This document shows, in pieces, positions 1 to 8,755 of a DNA stretch of 25,878 nucleotides. Numbering within the stretch: the first letter of the stretch is position 1; each line of letters opens with the position of its first letter. The position numbers were made by a program, and so were the translations under genes. Below the pieces are notes generated by a model. That model saw nothing but the letters and a program-made list of their open reading frames with translations. It was not told the origin of the DNA and did not search any database. Source of the stretch: Actinomycetota bacterium (GTDB lineage Bacteria; Actinomycetota; Acidimicrobiia; Acidimicrobiales; Ilumatobacteraceae); assembly GCA_018882725.1 (NCBI GenBank), contig VERK01000008.1, forward strand, positions 1 through 25,878. The letters are read 5' to 3'.

Positions 1-891
1 CTGTGGGTCGAGCACGCGAGCGACATCGCCGAGGAGTACTACGCGTCGTACACGCTCGACCGTTCGGCCAAGAAGCACTTGTTGATGCTCTCGGCCCAGG
101 GTGGTGTCGACATCGAAGAGGTGGCCGCCAAGGACCCGACCGCCATCGTGAAGTTGCACATCGATCCGGTCGACGGAATCTCCGAGGCCACCGCGCGCCA
201 GGCCGCGATCGATGCCCGCATCCCGGCCAAGGCAGTGGATGGTGTGGCCAAGATTCTCGTTCAGTTGTATCGCTGCTTCACCGAGGGTGACTGCGACTTG
301 GCCGAGATCAACCCGCTCATCTTGAAGCCCACCGGTGAGGTGCATGCTCTCGATGCCAAGGTCAGCCTCGACAACAACGCGTCATTTCGCCATCCCGAGT
401 GGGAGGAGTACCGCGCCACCGAAGAACTCGATGCGCGTGAGCAACTCGCTCGCACACACGATCTGCAGTACATCGGCCTCGAGGGTTCGGTCGGCATCAT
501 TGCCAACGGTGCCGGTCTGGCCATGAGCACGCTCGACGTCGTCAATCAGGTTGGTGGTACGGCCGCCAACTTCCTCGACATCGGCGGCGGTGCCAACGCC
601 GACGTGATGGCGGCCGCACTCGAAGTGATCAACTTCGACAAAGAGGTCAAGTCGATCTTCATCAACATCTTCGGCGGCATCACGCGCGGTGAAGAAGTGG
701 CGAAGGGAATCGTCGAAGCGCTCGGCCGCGTCGACTTGCGCGCTCCCATCGTCATTCGTCTCGACGGAACGAACGCCGAGCAGGGTCGTGAGATCCTGGC
801 CAAGGCCGGGATTCCCGAGTCGAAACTCATGTCCAAGCCCACCATGCTCGAAGCGGCCAAGGCCGCCGTCGCGCTCGCCAACGGGAAGTGA
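1..891 (+). CDS. sucC: Succinate-CoA ligase beta subunit, 5'-truncated by window edge
   Basis: This is the ADP/GDP-forming beta subunit of succinyl-CoA synthetase, which converts succinyl-CoA to succinate with substrate-level phosphorylation in the TCA cycle. The reading frame is open from base 1, so about 296 C-terminal residues are present out of roughly 385-390 in the family. The end of the ATP-grasp domain includes a CDLAEINPLI segment (metal-binding Glu and Asn). The C-terminal CoA-ligase domain has a glycine-rich GGGANADVM stretch and the family signature NIFGGITRGEEVAKGIVEAL. The stop is 4 bases before the sucD ATG, so the two subunits are almost certainly co-translated. The start codon and promoter lie outside the window. 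Identification is secure; nucleotide specificity (ATP or GTP) cannot be read from this portion. Confidence 0.96.
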   Translation: MWVEHASDIAEEYYASYTLDRSAKKHLLMLSAQGGVDIEEVAAKDPTAIVKLHIDPVDGISEATARQAAIDARIPAKAVDGVAKILVQLYRCFTEGDCDLAEINPLILKPTGEVHALDAKVSLDNNASFRHPEWEEYRATEELDAREQLARTHDLQYIGLEGSVGIIANGAGLAMSTLDVVNQVGGTAANFLDIGGGANADVMAAALEVINFDKEVKSIFINIFGGITRGEEVAKGIVEALGRVDLRAPIVIRLDGTNAEQGREILAKAGIPESKLMSKPTMLEAAKAAVALANGK

Positions 892-895
892 TGTC

Positions 896-1795
896 ATGGC
901 CATCTTCGTGAACCAGAACACCAAGGTCATCGTGCAAGGCCTCACCGGAGGCCAGGGCAAGTACCACGGTCTGCGCAACAAGGCGTACGGCACACAGGTC
1001 GTCGGCGGTGTCACACCGGGCAAGGGTGGGACCGACGTCGAAGGAATTCCGGTGTTCAACACCGTGGCCGAGGCCGTGAAGGCGACCGGCGCCGACGCAT
1101 CGTTCATCGCCGTGCCGCCCAAGGCTGCATCGGCCGCGATTCTCGAAGCCGCCGCCGCGGGTATTCGCTTCATCGTGTGCATCACCGAAGGCATTCCGGC
1201 TCAGGACGAAGCCAAGGTGTACAACACGCTCGTTCGCGACTACCCGAACACGCGTCTGCTCGGCCCCAACTGCCCCGGCATCATCAGTCCAGGCAAGTGC
1301 AACATCGGCATCACCGCCGGCGAAATCGCCGAGCTGCCGAGCACGAGCAAGAAGAACGTCGGCATCGTCAGTCGCTCCGGAACGCTCACGTATCAGGCGC
1401 TGTACGAACTCAAGCAGCGCGGCATCGGCGTGAGCACCTGCGTGGGTATCGGTGGCGACCCGGTTCCGGGCACCAACTTCATCGACTGCTTGCGCGAGTT
1501 CCAGGCCGATCCCGAAACGCACGCGATCATCATGATCGGTGAGATCGGTGGTTCGGCCGAGGAAGAAGCGGCCGACTTCATCAAGGCCAACGTCACCAAG
1601 CCGATGAGCGCGTACATCGCCGGAGTGACCGCACCTCCGGGCAAGAAGATGGGCCACGCCGGTGCCATCGTGTCGGGTGGCAAGGGAACCGCTCAGGGCA
1701 AGATGGACGCGTTGCGGGCTGCTGGTGTGAAGGTGGGTCAGAACCCCACCGAAGCCGGCACCTTGATGGCCGAAATCATCGCGACGCTTCAATAA
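896..1795 (+). CDS. sucD: Succinate-CoA ligase alpha subunit
   Basis: This is the alpha subunit of succinyl-CoA synthetase, carrying the CoA-binding Rossmann domain and the histidine that is transiently phosphorylated. It has 299 residues, the normal family length. Visible landmarks are the N-terminal GLTGGQGKYHG nucleotide/CoA-binding loop, the GGVTPGKGGT loop, LLGPNCPGIISPG, SRSGTLTYQ and the active-site GHAGAIVSGGKGTAQGK segment with the phospho-histidine. The ATG at 896 was chosen because the protein then begins MAIFVNQNTKVIVQG, matching the family N-terminus, and it follows the sucC stop by 4 bases. A short GC-rich hairpin (1804-1817) follows, and purH appears to have its own promoter. 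Confidence 0.97.
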   Translation: MAIFVNQNTKVIVQGLTGGQGKYHGLRNKAYGTQVVGGVTPGKGGTDVEGIPVFNTVAEAVKATGADASFIAVPPKAASAAILEAAAAGIRFIVCITEGIPAQDEAKVYNTLVRDYPNTRLLGPNCPGIISPGKCNIGITAGEIAELPSTSKKNVGIVSRSGTLTYQALYELKQRGIGVSTCVGIGGDPVPGTNFIDCLREFQADPETHAIIMIGEIGGSAEEEAADFIKANVTKPMSAYIAGVTAPPGKKMGHAGAIVSGGKGTAQGKMDALRAAGVKVGQNPTEAGTLMAEIIATLQ

Positions 1796-1803
1796 CCCTC
1801 GTG

Positions 1804-1817
1804 GGGCGGTGGCGCCC
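1804..1817 (+). terminator. Short GC hairpin after sucD
   Basis: A 5-bp GGGCG/CGCCC stem with a 4-base loop lies 8 bases past the sucD stop. There is no T-tract, so it is only a weak candidate terminator or attenuator separating sucCD from purH. Confidence 0.25.
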
Positions 1818-1823
1818 GGTGGT

Positions 1824-1829
1824 TAGCGT
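1824..1829 (+). promoter_or_regulatory. -10 element (TAGCGT) for leaderless purH
   Basis: A TANNNT hexamer lies 7 bases before the purH GTG, which would put the transcription start at or next to the start codon. No recognisable Shine-Dalgarno sequence precedes the GTG. No clear -35 is seen. Confidence 0.55.
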
Positions 1830-1836
1830 TCACTGA

Positions 1837-3339
1837 GTGCCGACCGCGCTCATCAGTGTGTACGACAAGACCGGAGTCGTCGAGTTCGCACGTTCGCTCC
1901 GTCGAGCAGGGTGGTCGATTCTTTCGAGCGGCGGCACGGCCCGTGCGCTCGCCGATGCTGGGGTCGACGTCACCGACGTCGCAACCATCACGGGGTTCGA
2001 GGCGATTCTCGGCCATCGTGTCGTCACACTTCATCCGGCCGTCCATGGCGGGATCCTGGCCGACCTCGACGATCCGACGCATCGCGCCGATCTCGCGCGC
2101 CTCGGTATCGAGCCGATTTCGCTCGTGGTCGTGAACCTCTATCCGTTCTCCTCCCAACCATCGATCGAACTCATCGACGTAGGTGGTCCGGCCATGGTTC
2201 GTGGTGCGGCCAAGAATCACGCGCACGTCGCGGTGGTCGTACATCCGAGTGACTACGAGCGCGTTGCGTCCGAGATCACCACGAACGGATCGGTGAGTGC
2301 GGTGACGCGGCGCGAACTGGCGGTCACGGCTTTCCGCGCTACGGCCGAATACGACGTGGCGATCGCGACGTGGATGTCGGACGGCGGAGACCTTCCCGCT
2401 GCGCTCGTTCTGTCAGCCGACAAGGTGCAGGAACTCCGTTATGGCGAGAACCCGCACCAGGCCGGGGCGCGGTATCGATCGGCCGGTGAGCGCAGTTGGT
2501 GGGACGATTCGGTGCAACACGGCGGCAAGGAGCTCAGCTACTTGAACGTGTACGACACCGAAGCGGCCTGGTCGCTCGTGCATCGATTCGATTCGCCGGC
2601 CTGTGTGATCGTGAAGCACGCCAACCCGTGTGGCGTGGCGGTGGTCGACGGCCCCGACACGGCCATCGTCGATGCGTATCGCGCCGCCAACGAGTGCGAC
2701 CCGGTGAGCGCCTTCGGGGGAATCGTCGCGGTCAATCGACCGGTCACCGCGGCCATGGCCACTGCGCTCGCACCGGTGTTCACCGAAGTGGTGGTGGCAC
2801 CGTCGTTCGATGCCGATGCACTGGCCGTGCTCGGCGAGAAGAAGAACATGCGCACCATCAGTGGTCCGGCACCGTACGGTCGACGCCTCGACGTGAAGTC
2901 GATCGACGGTGGATTCCTCGTGCAGACACCCGATGAGGTGAGCGTCGATCACAGCGCGTGGCGCGTTGTGACAACGACTCAGCCGTCACCGTCGCAATGG
3001 CGCGACATCGACGTGGCGTGGCAGGTCGTGTCGGCGGTGAGTTCGAACGCCATCGTGTTGGTCAACGGCGGGTGCGCGGTCGGAATTGGAGCGGGCCAGC
3101 AGAACCGCCTCGACTCGGCGCGCATCGCGGTCGAACGCGCGGCCTCGCGTGCGAAGGGTTCGGTCTGCGCGAGTGATGCTTTCTTCCCGTTCCGCGACGG
3201 ACTCGATGCGGTGGCCGCGGCTGGGGCAACGTGCGTGATCCAGCCCGGTGGCAGTGTTCGAGACGAAGAAGTGATTGCGGCGGCCGACGAACATGGCATC
3301 GCGATGATCTTCACTGGCCGTCGCCACTTCCGTCACTGA
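1837..3339 (+). CDS. purH: Bifunctional AICAR formyltransferase / IMP cyclohydrolase
   Basis: This enzyme catalyses the last two steps of de novo IMP synthesis: formylation of AICAR by 10-formyl-tetrahydrofolate, then ring closure. It has 500 residues, near the usual ~510-525. The N-terminal cyclohydrolase (MGS-like) domain shows SSGGTARALADAG and HRVVTLHPAVHGGILAD. The transformylase domain shows LRYGENPHQAG, the catalytic Lys260-His261 in KHANPCGV, ECDPVSAFGG, VSSNAIV, VGIGAGQQNRLDS and ASDAFFPFRDGLD. The start is GTG (VPTALISVYDKTG...), matching the family N-terminus and positioned by the upstream -10. purN (GAR formyltransferase), often found beside purH in actinobacteria, is absent here; the gene sits between sucD and metF. 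Confidence 0.96.
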   Translation: MPTALISVYDKTGVVEFARSLRRAGWSILSSGGTARALADAGVDVTDVATITGFEAILGHRVVTLHPAVHGGILADLDDPTHRADLARLGIEPISLVVVNLYPFSSQPSIELIDVGGPAMVRGAAKNHAHVAVVVHPSDYERVASEITTNGSVSAVTRRELAVTAFRATAEYDVAIATWMSDGGDLPAALVLSADKVQELRYGENPHQAGARYRSAGERSWWDDSVQHGGKELSYLNVYDTEAAWSLVHRFDSPACVIVKHANPCGVAVVDGPDTAIVDAYRAANECDPVSAFGGIVAVNRPVTAAMATALAPVFTEVVVAPSFDADALAVLGEKKNMRTISGPAPYGRRLDVKSIDGGFLVQTPDEVSVDHSAWRVVTTTQPSPSQWRDIDVAWQVVSAVSSNAIVLVNGGCAVGIGAGQQNRLDSARIAVERAASRAKGSVCASDAFFPFRDGLDAVAAAGATCVIQPGGSVRDEEVIAAADEHGIAMIFTGRRHFRH

Positions 3340-3347
3340 TTGACGCG

Positions 3348-3353
3348 TAGAAT
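3348..3353 (+). promoter_or_regulatory. -10 element (TAGAAT) for leaderless metF
   Basis: TAGAAT is five of six bases to TATAAT and lies exactly 6 bases before the metF GTG. This places +1 at the start codon, as expected for a leaderless mRNA. No ribosome-binding site is present. Confidence 0.65.
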
Positions 3354-3359
3354 TCGTCC

Positions 3360-4220
3360 GTGGCTCGTATCGCTGACCTCATCGCTGCTGGCCGCACGTT
3401 CTCGTTCGAGTTCTTCCCGCCCAAGAGCGACATGGCCCAACTCACGCTGGGCCGCACCATCTCCGAACTCGAGTCGTTGTCGCCGAGCTTCGTGAGCATC
3501 ACGTACGGCGCAGGTGGTAGCACGCGTCAGCGCACACAGCAGTTGGTGCAGTGGATCCGTCAGGAGACCACCATCAACCCGATGGCCCACCTCACGTGCC
3601 AGGGTCACCGTCGCTCCGAGATTTCCGAGATCCTCGACACCTACGCGGCCGCTGATGTGCAGAACATCCTCGCGCTCGGCGGTGATGCGCCAGCCGATGG
3701 TTCGGCCGAACCGAGCGACTACACCTACGCCTCCGATCTGCTCGACGACGTCCTGGCCTCGGGTCGGTTCTCCGTCGGGGTCGCGGCCCATCCCGAGGTC
3801 CATCCGCGCTCGCCGAGCCGCGAGTCCGATCGCCAGTTCCTGGCCGAGAAGATGAGACGGGCCGACTTCGCCATCACCCAGTTCTTCTTCGAAGCCGAGG
3901 CCTACCTCCGACTGGTCGACGAACTCGCCGCACTCGGTGTTCACAAGCCGGTGATTCCGGGCATCATGCCGGTCACGAACAAGTCGCAGATCGAACGCAT
4001 GGCGCAGTTGTCGGGGGCGGCGTTTCCGTCGTGGCTCGCCGAGCGTCTGAGCACGGTCGACGATCCTGACGACGTGCGTCAGGTCGGAGTCGACGTGGCC
4101 ACCGAATTGTGCGCGCGTCTGCTCGAGGCCGGTGCACCCGGGTTGCACTTCTACACACTCAACCGCAGCACCGCCACGCGAGAGATCTACGCCAACCTCG
4201 ACCTCCCGGTGAAGGGTTGA
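3360..4220 (+). CDS. metF: Methylenetetrahydrofolate reductase
   Basis: MetF reduces 5,10-methylene-THF to 5-methyl-THF using FAD and NAD(P)H, supplying methyl groups for methionine synthesis. It is a 286-residue single-domain TIM barrel, typical for bacterial MetF. The N-terminus has FSFEFFPPKS with the conserved catalytic-type Glu17. SITYGAGGSTR, PMAHLTCQGH, NILALGGDAP and the C-terminal GLHFYTLNRS are family signatures. The start is GTG at 3360, which gives the family-like N-terminus and fits the -10 placement. The gene begins 20 bases after the purH stop and appears to have its own promoter. Together with PurH it forms a small folate one-carbon neighbourhood. Confidence 0.95.
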   Translation: MARIADLIAAGRTFSFEFFPPKSDMAQLTLGRTISELESLSPSFVSITYGAGGSTRQRTQQLVQWIRQETTINPMAHLTCQGHRRSEISEILDTYAAADVQNILALGGDAPADGSAEPSDYTYASDLLDDVLASGRFSVGVAAHPEVHPRSPSRESDRQFLAEKMRRADFAITQFFFEAEAYLRLVDELAALGVHKPVIPGIMPVTNKSQIERMAQLSGAAFPSWLAERLSTVDDPDDVRQVGVDVATELCARLLEAGAPGLHFYTLNRSTATREIYANLDLPVKG

Positions 4221-4259
4221 CCGCTCGCCGACCACACGGTTCGGCAGACTGAAACACGC

Positions 4260-6164
4260 ATGACCGCGTCGGGTTCTCGTTCGCAGCAGATCAGCCGGGT
4301 TCCGTATCTGCCTGGTCTCGACGGCCTCCGCGCACTCGCTGTTCTGGCCGTGATCGTGTATCACGCCAATTCCGATTGGCTCCCCGGTGGTTTCCTCGGT
4401 GTCGAAGTCTTCTTCGTCATCAGTGGCTACCTCATCACACTGCTCATCGTGGCCGAGCACGAGCGCACCGACGCGCTCAGCCTGCGCGGATTCTGGGCCC
4501 GTCGGGCCCGACGCCTACTGCCCGCTCTGGTGGTCATGATGTTCCTGCTGGTCGTGTGGACGGCCTTTTTCGAACGTGACGCACTTGGTGCCTTGCGCGG
4601 CGACGTGATCGCGGGAGCGCTGTACGGATCGAACTGGTTCCAGGTCTGGATCGGCGCGGGCTACACGGCGGTCAACGACTTCGCTCCGTTGCGCCACCTC
4701 TGGTCGCTCGCGGTGGAGGAGCAGTTCTACCTGCTGTGGCCACTCGTGATGGCGGCCATTTTGCGTCGTGGCCGTGATCGCCTCCCGCGCGTCGCACTGT
4801 GGTTCGTCGGGGTGGCGATCTTCGTGTCGCTGCTCATCGCATTGTTCACACCGCGTGGTCCGATCGGACTCTGCTCGGAAACTCCCGACGCCTACTGGAT
4901 GCTCGGCGACCGTTGCATCAGCAAGGTCGATGCTTTGTATCTGTCGACTCCGAGTCGTTCGACTGGTCTGTTGCTCGGAGCCGCTCTGGCACTGGTGTGG
5001 CGACCGTTCGCTCTCTTGCGCGGACCCATGCGCAACAAGGGCAAGTTGATGGATCCGATTGCAGTTCTCGGTTTCGTCGGTCTCGGCTTGCTCGTCACGC
5101 GAACACGCATCCTCACGTTGCGCGGTGAGGACGGGCTGCACGCCGATCGTCTCTTGTTCTACGGCGGACTCTTCCTCACTGGGCTCTTCACGGTGATGCT
5201 CATCTCCGCGGTGGCCCACCAGCGTGCCTTCGCCGGACGCGCGCTCGGCAACCCGGTTCTGCGCGTCATCGGCGAGCGCTCGTACGGTCTGTACCTCTAT
5301 CACTGGCCGGTTTTCCAGGCCCTGCGTCACGAAACCGGTGTTCACCTGAAGGTGCACGAGTTCGTGGGCGCTCTCGCGGTCACCGTGCTCATCACCGAGT
5401 TCAGTTATCGCGTGATCGAACTGCCCATTCGTGAACGGCGCTTCCGCGAGTCGATCACGTCATTGCTCGAGAGTGGTCCGGGTGCGTTGCGTCGGCGTGG
5501 AGCCTTCGGAGCGCTCGTCGTGGCGGCCGTTGCGGTTCCGGCCTTCTCGGTCGTGAGTCTGGCCGCGGCCGATCTCAAACCGAACGACGTGCGCGCATCT
5601 CTCGATCAGGCGGCTGGTTCAGTCACCGATGTTCTCGAAGAAGTCGGTGGGCAGGGCACCGGTGATGGATCGAGCGACGCACCCACCACGTCGTTCGTGC
5701 CGCCGCGATACGAAGTGTTCGCTCTCGGCGATTCGGTCATGAAAGGTGCTGCGCGGGCGATGGCCGACGAAGGCTGGGTAGTCGATGCCATCGAAGATCG
5801 TCAGGGCAAGATCGGCGCCGAGATCTTCGTGCAGTTGAAGGATCTCGGAGTCACGATGGACAAGGCCGTGGTGCACCTCGGCACCAACGGTCCGATCAGC
5901 CAGGAGACTCTCGACGTTCTCATGAATGCGGTTGCCGACGTTCCGCGCGTCGTGGTGCTCACCACCCGGGTCGAACGCGGCTGGACGAATTCGAACAACG
6001 CCAAGATTCGCGCTCTGCCCGAGAAGTACCCCAACGTGGTGGTTCTCGACTGGCAGTTGGTGTCGGAGCTCTGTCAGGGGGAGTGTTTCGCCGGTGACGG
6101 GGTCCATCTCGACCGCGACGGCGTGACGTACTACACCGAGCAGATTCGCCAAGCGCTCGGCTGA
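4260..6164 (+). CDS. Membrane O-acyltransferase (acyltransferase-3/OafA type) with C-terminal SGNH domain
   Basis: This is an integral membrane acyltransferase predicted to move acyl (often acetyl) groups onto extracytoplasmic carbohydrates or envelope polymers. It has 634 residues. The N-terminal acyltransferase-3 domain (about 1-400) has many hydrophobic helices, YLPGLDGLRALAVLAVI, the key His35 in VYHA, GGFLGVEVFFVISGYLIT, FWARRARRLLPA and HLWSLAVEEQFYLLWP. After a last helix (about 410-440) comes a low-complexity linker and a periplasmic-side SGNH-hydrolase-like domain: GDSV with Ser492, the HLGTNG block, and Asp613/His616 in DGVHLD. This OafA-like two-domain build normally O-acetylates surface glycans. 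The substrate cannot be told from sequence. No glycan biosynthesis genes are adjacent. Confidence 0.92.
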   Translation: MTASGSRSQQISRVPYLPGLDGLRALAVLAVIVYHANSDWLPGGFLGVEVFFVISGYLITLLIVAEHERTDALSLRGFWARRARRLLPALVVMMFLLVVWTAFFERDALGALRGDVIAGALYGSNWFQVWIGAGYTAVNDFAPLRHLWSLAVEEQFYLLWPLVMAAILRRGRDRLPRVALWFVGVAIFVSLLIALFTPRGPIGLCSETPDAYWMLGDRCISKVDALYLSTPSRSTGLLLGAALALVWRPFALLRGPMRNKGKLMDPIAVLGFVGLGLLVTRTRILTLRGEDGLHADRLLFYGGLFLTGLFTVMLISAVAHQRAFAGRALGNPVLRVIGERSYGLYLYHWPVFQALRHETGVHLKVHEFVGALAVTVLITEFSYRVIELPIRERRFRESITSLLESGPGALRRRGAFGALVVAAVAVPAFSVVSLAAADLKPNDVRASLDQAAGSVTDVLEEVGGQGTGDGSSDAPTTSFVPPRYEVFALGDSVMKGAARAMADEGWVVDAIEDRQGKIGAEIFVQLKDLGVTMDKAVVHLGTNGPISQETLDVLMNAVADVPRVVVLTTRVERGWTNSNNAKIRALPEKYPNVVVLDWQLVSELCQGECFAGDGVHLDRDGVTYYTEQIRQALG

Positions 6165-6175
6165 CTTTCGGGTTG

Positions 6176-6189
6176 GCCCGCGTACGGGC
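6176..6189 (+). terminator. Short inverted repeat after the acyltransferase gene
   Basis: GCCCG, a 4-base loop and CGGGC form a 5-bp hairpin 11 bases after the acyltransferase stop and immediately before the mdh -10 element. It could be a weak terminator or part of the mdh promoter; no T-run follows. Confidence 0.2.
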
Positions 6190-6190
6190 G

Positions 6191-6196
6191 TACGAT
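6191..6196 (+). promoter_or_regulatory. -10 element (TACGAT) for mdh
   Basis: A TANNNT hexamer lies 8 bases before the mdh ATG with no Shine-Dalgarno sequence in between. This fits a leaderless or nearly leaderless transcript. Confidence 0.5.
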
Positions 6197-6204
6197 CTCG
6201 GCCC

Positions 6205-7191
<987 letters not shown>

Positions 7192-7203
7192 CCGACGTCT
7201 CGA

Positions 7204-7917
7204 TCAGGAAATCGCCACGTCGCACGCGATGCGCATCATCTGATCGACGCCCTTCTTCAGGTCGTCGTCGGTGATGCGAACGGGTGATGCGTCGGGTGCG
7301 AGCACATCACTCACCGTCATCATCGCCAGCGCTTCCACACCCTTGACCGCCGCGACGGTGTAGAGCATCGACGCTTCCATTTCGACGCCGAGATGTCTGA
7401 GCGATCGCCAACGATCGAAGGACGTGGGATCCGGGTCGTAGAACAAGCCACTGGTGACCACCGAACCCACGAACACGCGGTCGCTCACTGCGCGGCTGAG
7501 TCGGGCCGCTGTTTCCACCAACGCGAACGCTGCGGTGGGTGCGTAGCCCTCCATGCCCGCATAGCGAATCGGCGTGCGATCGTCGGCCGACGCCGAGACC
7601 GCGATGACCGTGTCGGCCATCTGCAGATGAGTCTGCAGTCCGCCACAGGTGCCGACGCGAATGAGGCGCGTCGCGCCGAGCATCACGAGTTCTTCGAAGA
7701 CGATGCCAGCGCTCGGTGTACCCATGCCGGTGCTCTGCACGCTGATGGGCTTGCCCTTGTAAGTACCGGTGTACCCGAGCATGCCGCGCTCTTCGTTGAC
7801 GCAGCGAGCGCCCGGATCGAAGAACGTCTCGGCGATGTACTTGGCGCGTCGCGGGTCTCCCGGACACAGCACGGCGGATGCGTAGTCGCCGTTCTCGGCT
7901 CTCAAGTGAATGGGCAT
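7204..7917 (-). CDS. deoD: DeoD-type purine-nucleoside phosphorylase
   Basis: This enzyme carries out phosphorolysis of purine (deoxy)ribonucleosides in salvage. It is a nucleoside phosphorylase of the hexameric NP-I family. Key segments are CPGDPRRAKYIAE (phosphate site), STGMGTPSAGIVFEEL, LIRVGTCGGLQ, the ribose-binding GVEMEAS and the VSDVL segment that carries the base-interacting Asp. I place the start at 7917, giving 237 residues beginning MPIHLRAENGDYA like E. coli DeoD. A further ATG at 7935 would overlap the -10 element and is unlikely. It is transcribed divergently from the oxygenase gene with mirror-image promoters. Uridine phosphorylase is the main alternative, but the N-terminus and RVGTCGG are more DeoD-like. 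Confidence 0.85.
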   Translation of the reverse strand: MPIHLRAENGDYASAVLCPGDPRRAKYIAETFFDPGARCVNEERGMLGYTGTYKGKPISVQSTGMGTPSAGIVFEELVMLGATRLIRVGTCGGLQTHLQMADTVIAVSASADDRTPIRYAGMEGYAPTAAFALVETAARLSRAVSDRVFVGSVVTSGLFYDPDPTSFDRWRSLRHLGVEMEASMLYTVAAVKGVEALAMMTVSDVLAPDASPVRITDDDLKKGVDQMMRIACDVAIS

Positions 7918-7923
7918 GCACCG

Positions 7924-7929
7924 AGAGTA
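7924..7929 (-). promoter_or_regulatory. -10 element (TACTCT) for leaderless deoD
   Basis: Read on the minus strand, TACTCT ends exactly 6 bases before the ATG at 7917. This indicates leaderless transcription and decides for the downstream of two possible start codons. Confidence 0.6.
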
Positions 7930-7948
7930 GGCCATCGCCTCGGGCCGC

Positions 7949-7954
7949 TACTCT
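7949..7954 (+). promoter_or_regulatory. -10 element (TACTCT) for leaderless oxygenase gene
   Basis: TACTCT, identical to the divergent deoD element, lies exactly 6 bases before the ATG at 7961. The two -10 elements are 19 bases apart, so the two promoters overlap face to back and may interfere with or co-regulate each other. Confidence 0.6.
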
Positions 7955-7960
7955 TCGCCC

Positions 7961-8755
7961 ATGACCCCGGCCGAGATGATCGACGGTTCTCGGTACTCGC
8001 TCGACGACGACGCACTCGTCGCTTCGTGTCGGACCCAGTTCGAGAGCGAGGGTGTGTGCGTACTGCCGGGTTTCCTCACCGCGGCGGCCGTGAACGTGAT
8101 GGTCGACGAGGCCCGTCGGCTCGAGTCGCGCGCTTTCCGGTCGCATTCGTCGTCCACCCCGTATCTCACGCAACCCGACGCCGCGTACCCCGAAGGCCAT
8201 CCCCAGCGCACCCTCGTGCACAGTCAGGTCGAGGTGGTGGCGTACGACCAATTCCCGACCGACAGTGCGTTGCGTCGCCTGTACGAGTGGGATCCGATGC
8301 TCGATTTCGTGCGCCGTTGTTTGGGTCTCGACGTGATGCACCGATACGCCGATCCGTTCGGCGCGCTCAATCTGTCGGTCATGCGCGACGGTGACGCGCT
8401 GTGTTGGCACTTCGACATGGCCGACTTCGTGGTGTCGCTCGCGTTGCAGTCGTCCGATCGCGGCGGCGATTTCGACAACGCGAAGCAACTCCGCACTGCC
8501 GACGAGCCGAACTACGACGCGGTGGCAGCCGTCCTCGACGATCGAGCGCCGCATCTCGTGCGCACCGAACCGATGACCCCCGGAACTCTCATGCTGTTCA
8601 ACGGCCGCTGGAGCATGCACCGCGTCACCACCATCGAAGGCCCGACACCGCGCTACGTGGCGTTGCTGGCGTACGACACCAGACCCGGCACCGATTCGTC
8701 CGAGGCACTGAAGTTGTCGCGCTACGGGCGCTTACCCGCCGGAGCCGCGTCGTGA
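7961..8755 (+). CDS. Fe(II)/2-oxoglutarate-dependent oxygenase, BesD/HalB-like
   Basis: This is a non-haem iron oxygenase using 2-oxoglutarate and O2; the substrate is unknown. It has 264 residues. The facial triad reads His150-x-Asp152 (WHFDMADFVVSLALQ) and His220 (NGRWSMHRVT), and Arg231 is placed to bind 2-oxoglutarate. The spacing, the GGDFD segment and the ending RYVALLAYDTRPG resemble the BesD/HalB-like branch, which includes amino-acid halogenases and hydroxylases. Because Asp152 is present rather than Gly, hydroxylation (or demethylation through a hydroxylated intermediate) is expected, not halogenation. The stop overlaps the GTG of the Fae-like gene by 2 bases, so the two proteins are translationally coupled. 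That partner suggests a reaction releasing formaldehyde; this is inference. Confidence 0.82.
   Translation: MTPAEMIDGSRYSLDDDALVASCRTQFESEGVCVLPGFLTAAAVNVMVDEARRLESRAFRSHSSSTPYLTQPDAAYPEGHPQRTLVHSQVEVVAYDQFPTDSALRRLYEWDPMLDFVRRCLGLDVMHRYADPFGALNLSVMRDGDALCWHFDMADFVVSLALQSSDRGGDFDNAKQLRTADEPNYDAVAAVLDDRAPHLVRTEPMTPGTLMLFNGRWSMHRVTTIEGPTPRYVALLAYDTRPGTDSSEALKLSRYGRLPAGAAS

Noticed and set aside
827..1792. Minus-strand open frame opposite sucD
   Set aside because: sucD on the plus strand is unmistakable; the antisense frame has no domain match.
3333..4460. Minus-strand open frame of 375 codons opposite metF
   Set aside because: Antisense shadow of a high-GC gene. The translation has no family signature and there is no ribosome site or -10 at the start.
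7307..8620. Long minus-strand open frame (437 codons) across deoD and the oxygenase gene
   Set aside because: It runs antisense to two well-supported genes in a shadow frame, with a low-complexity Arg/His/Gly-rich translation and no recognisable domain.
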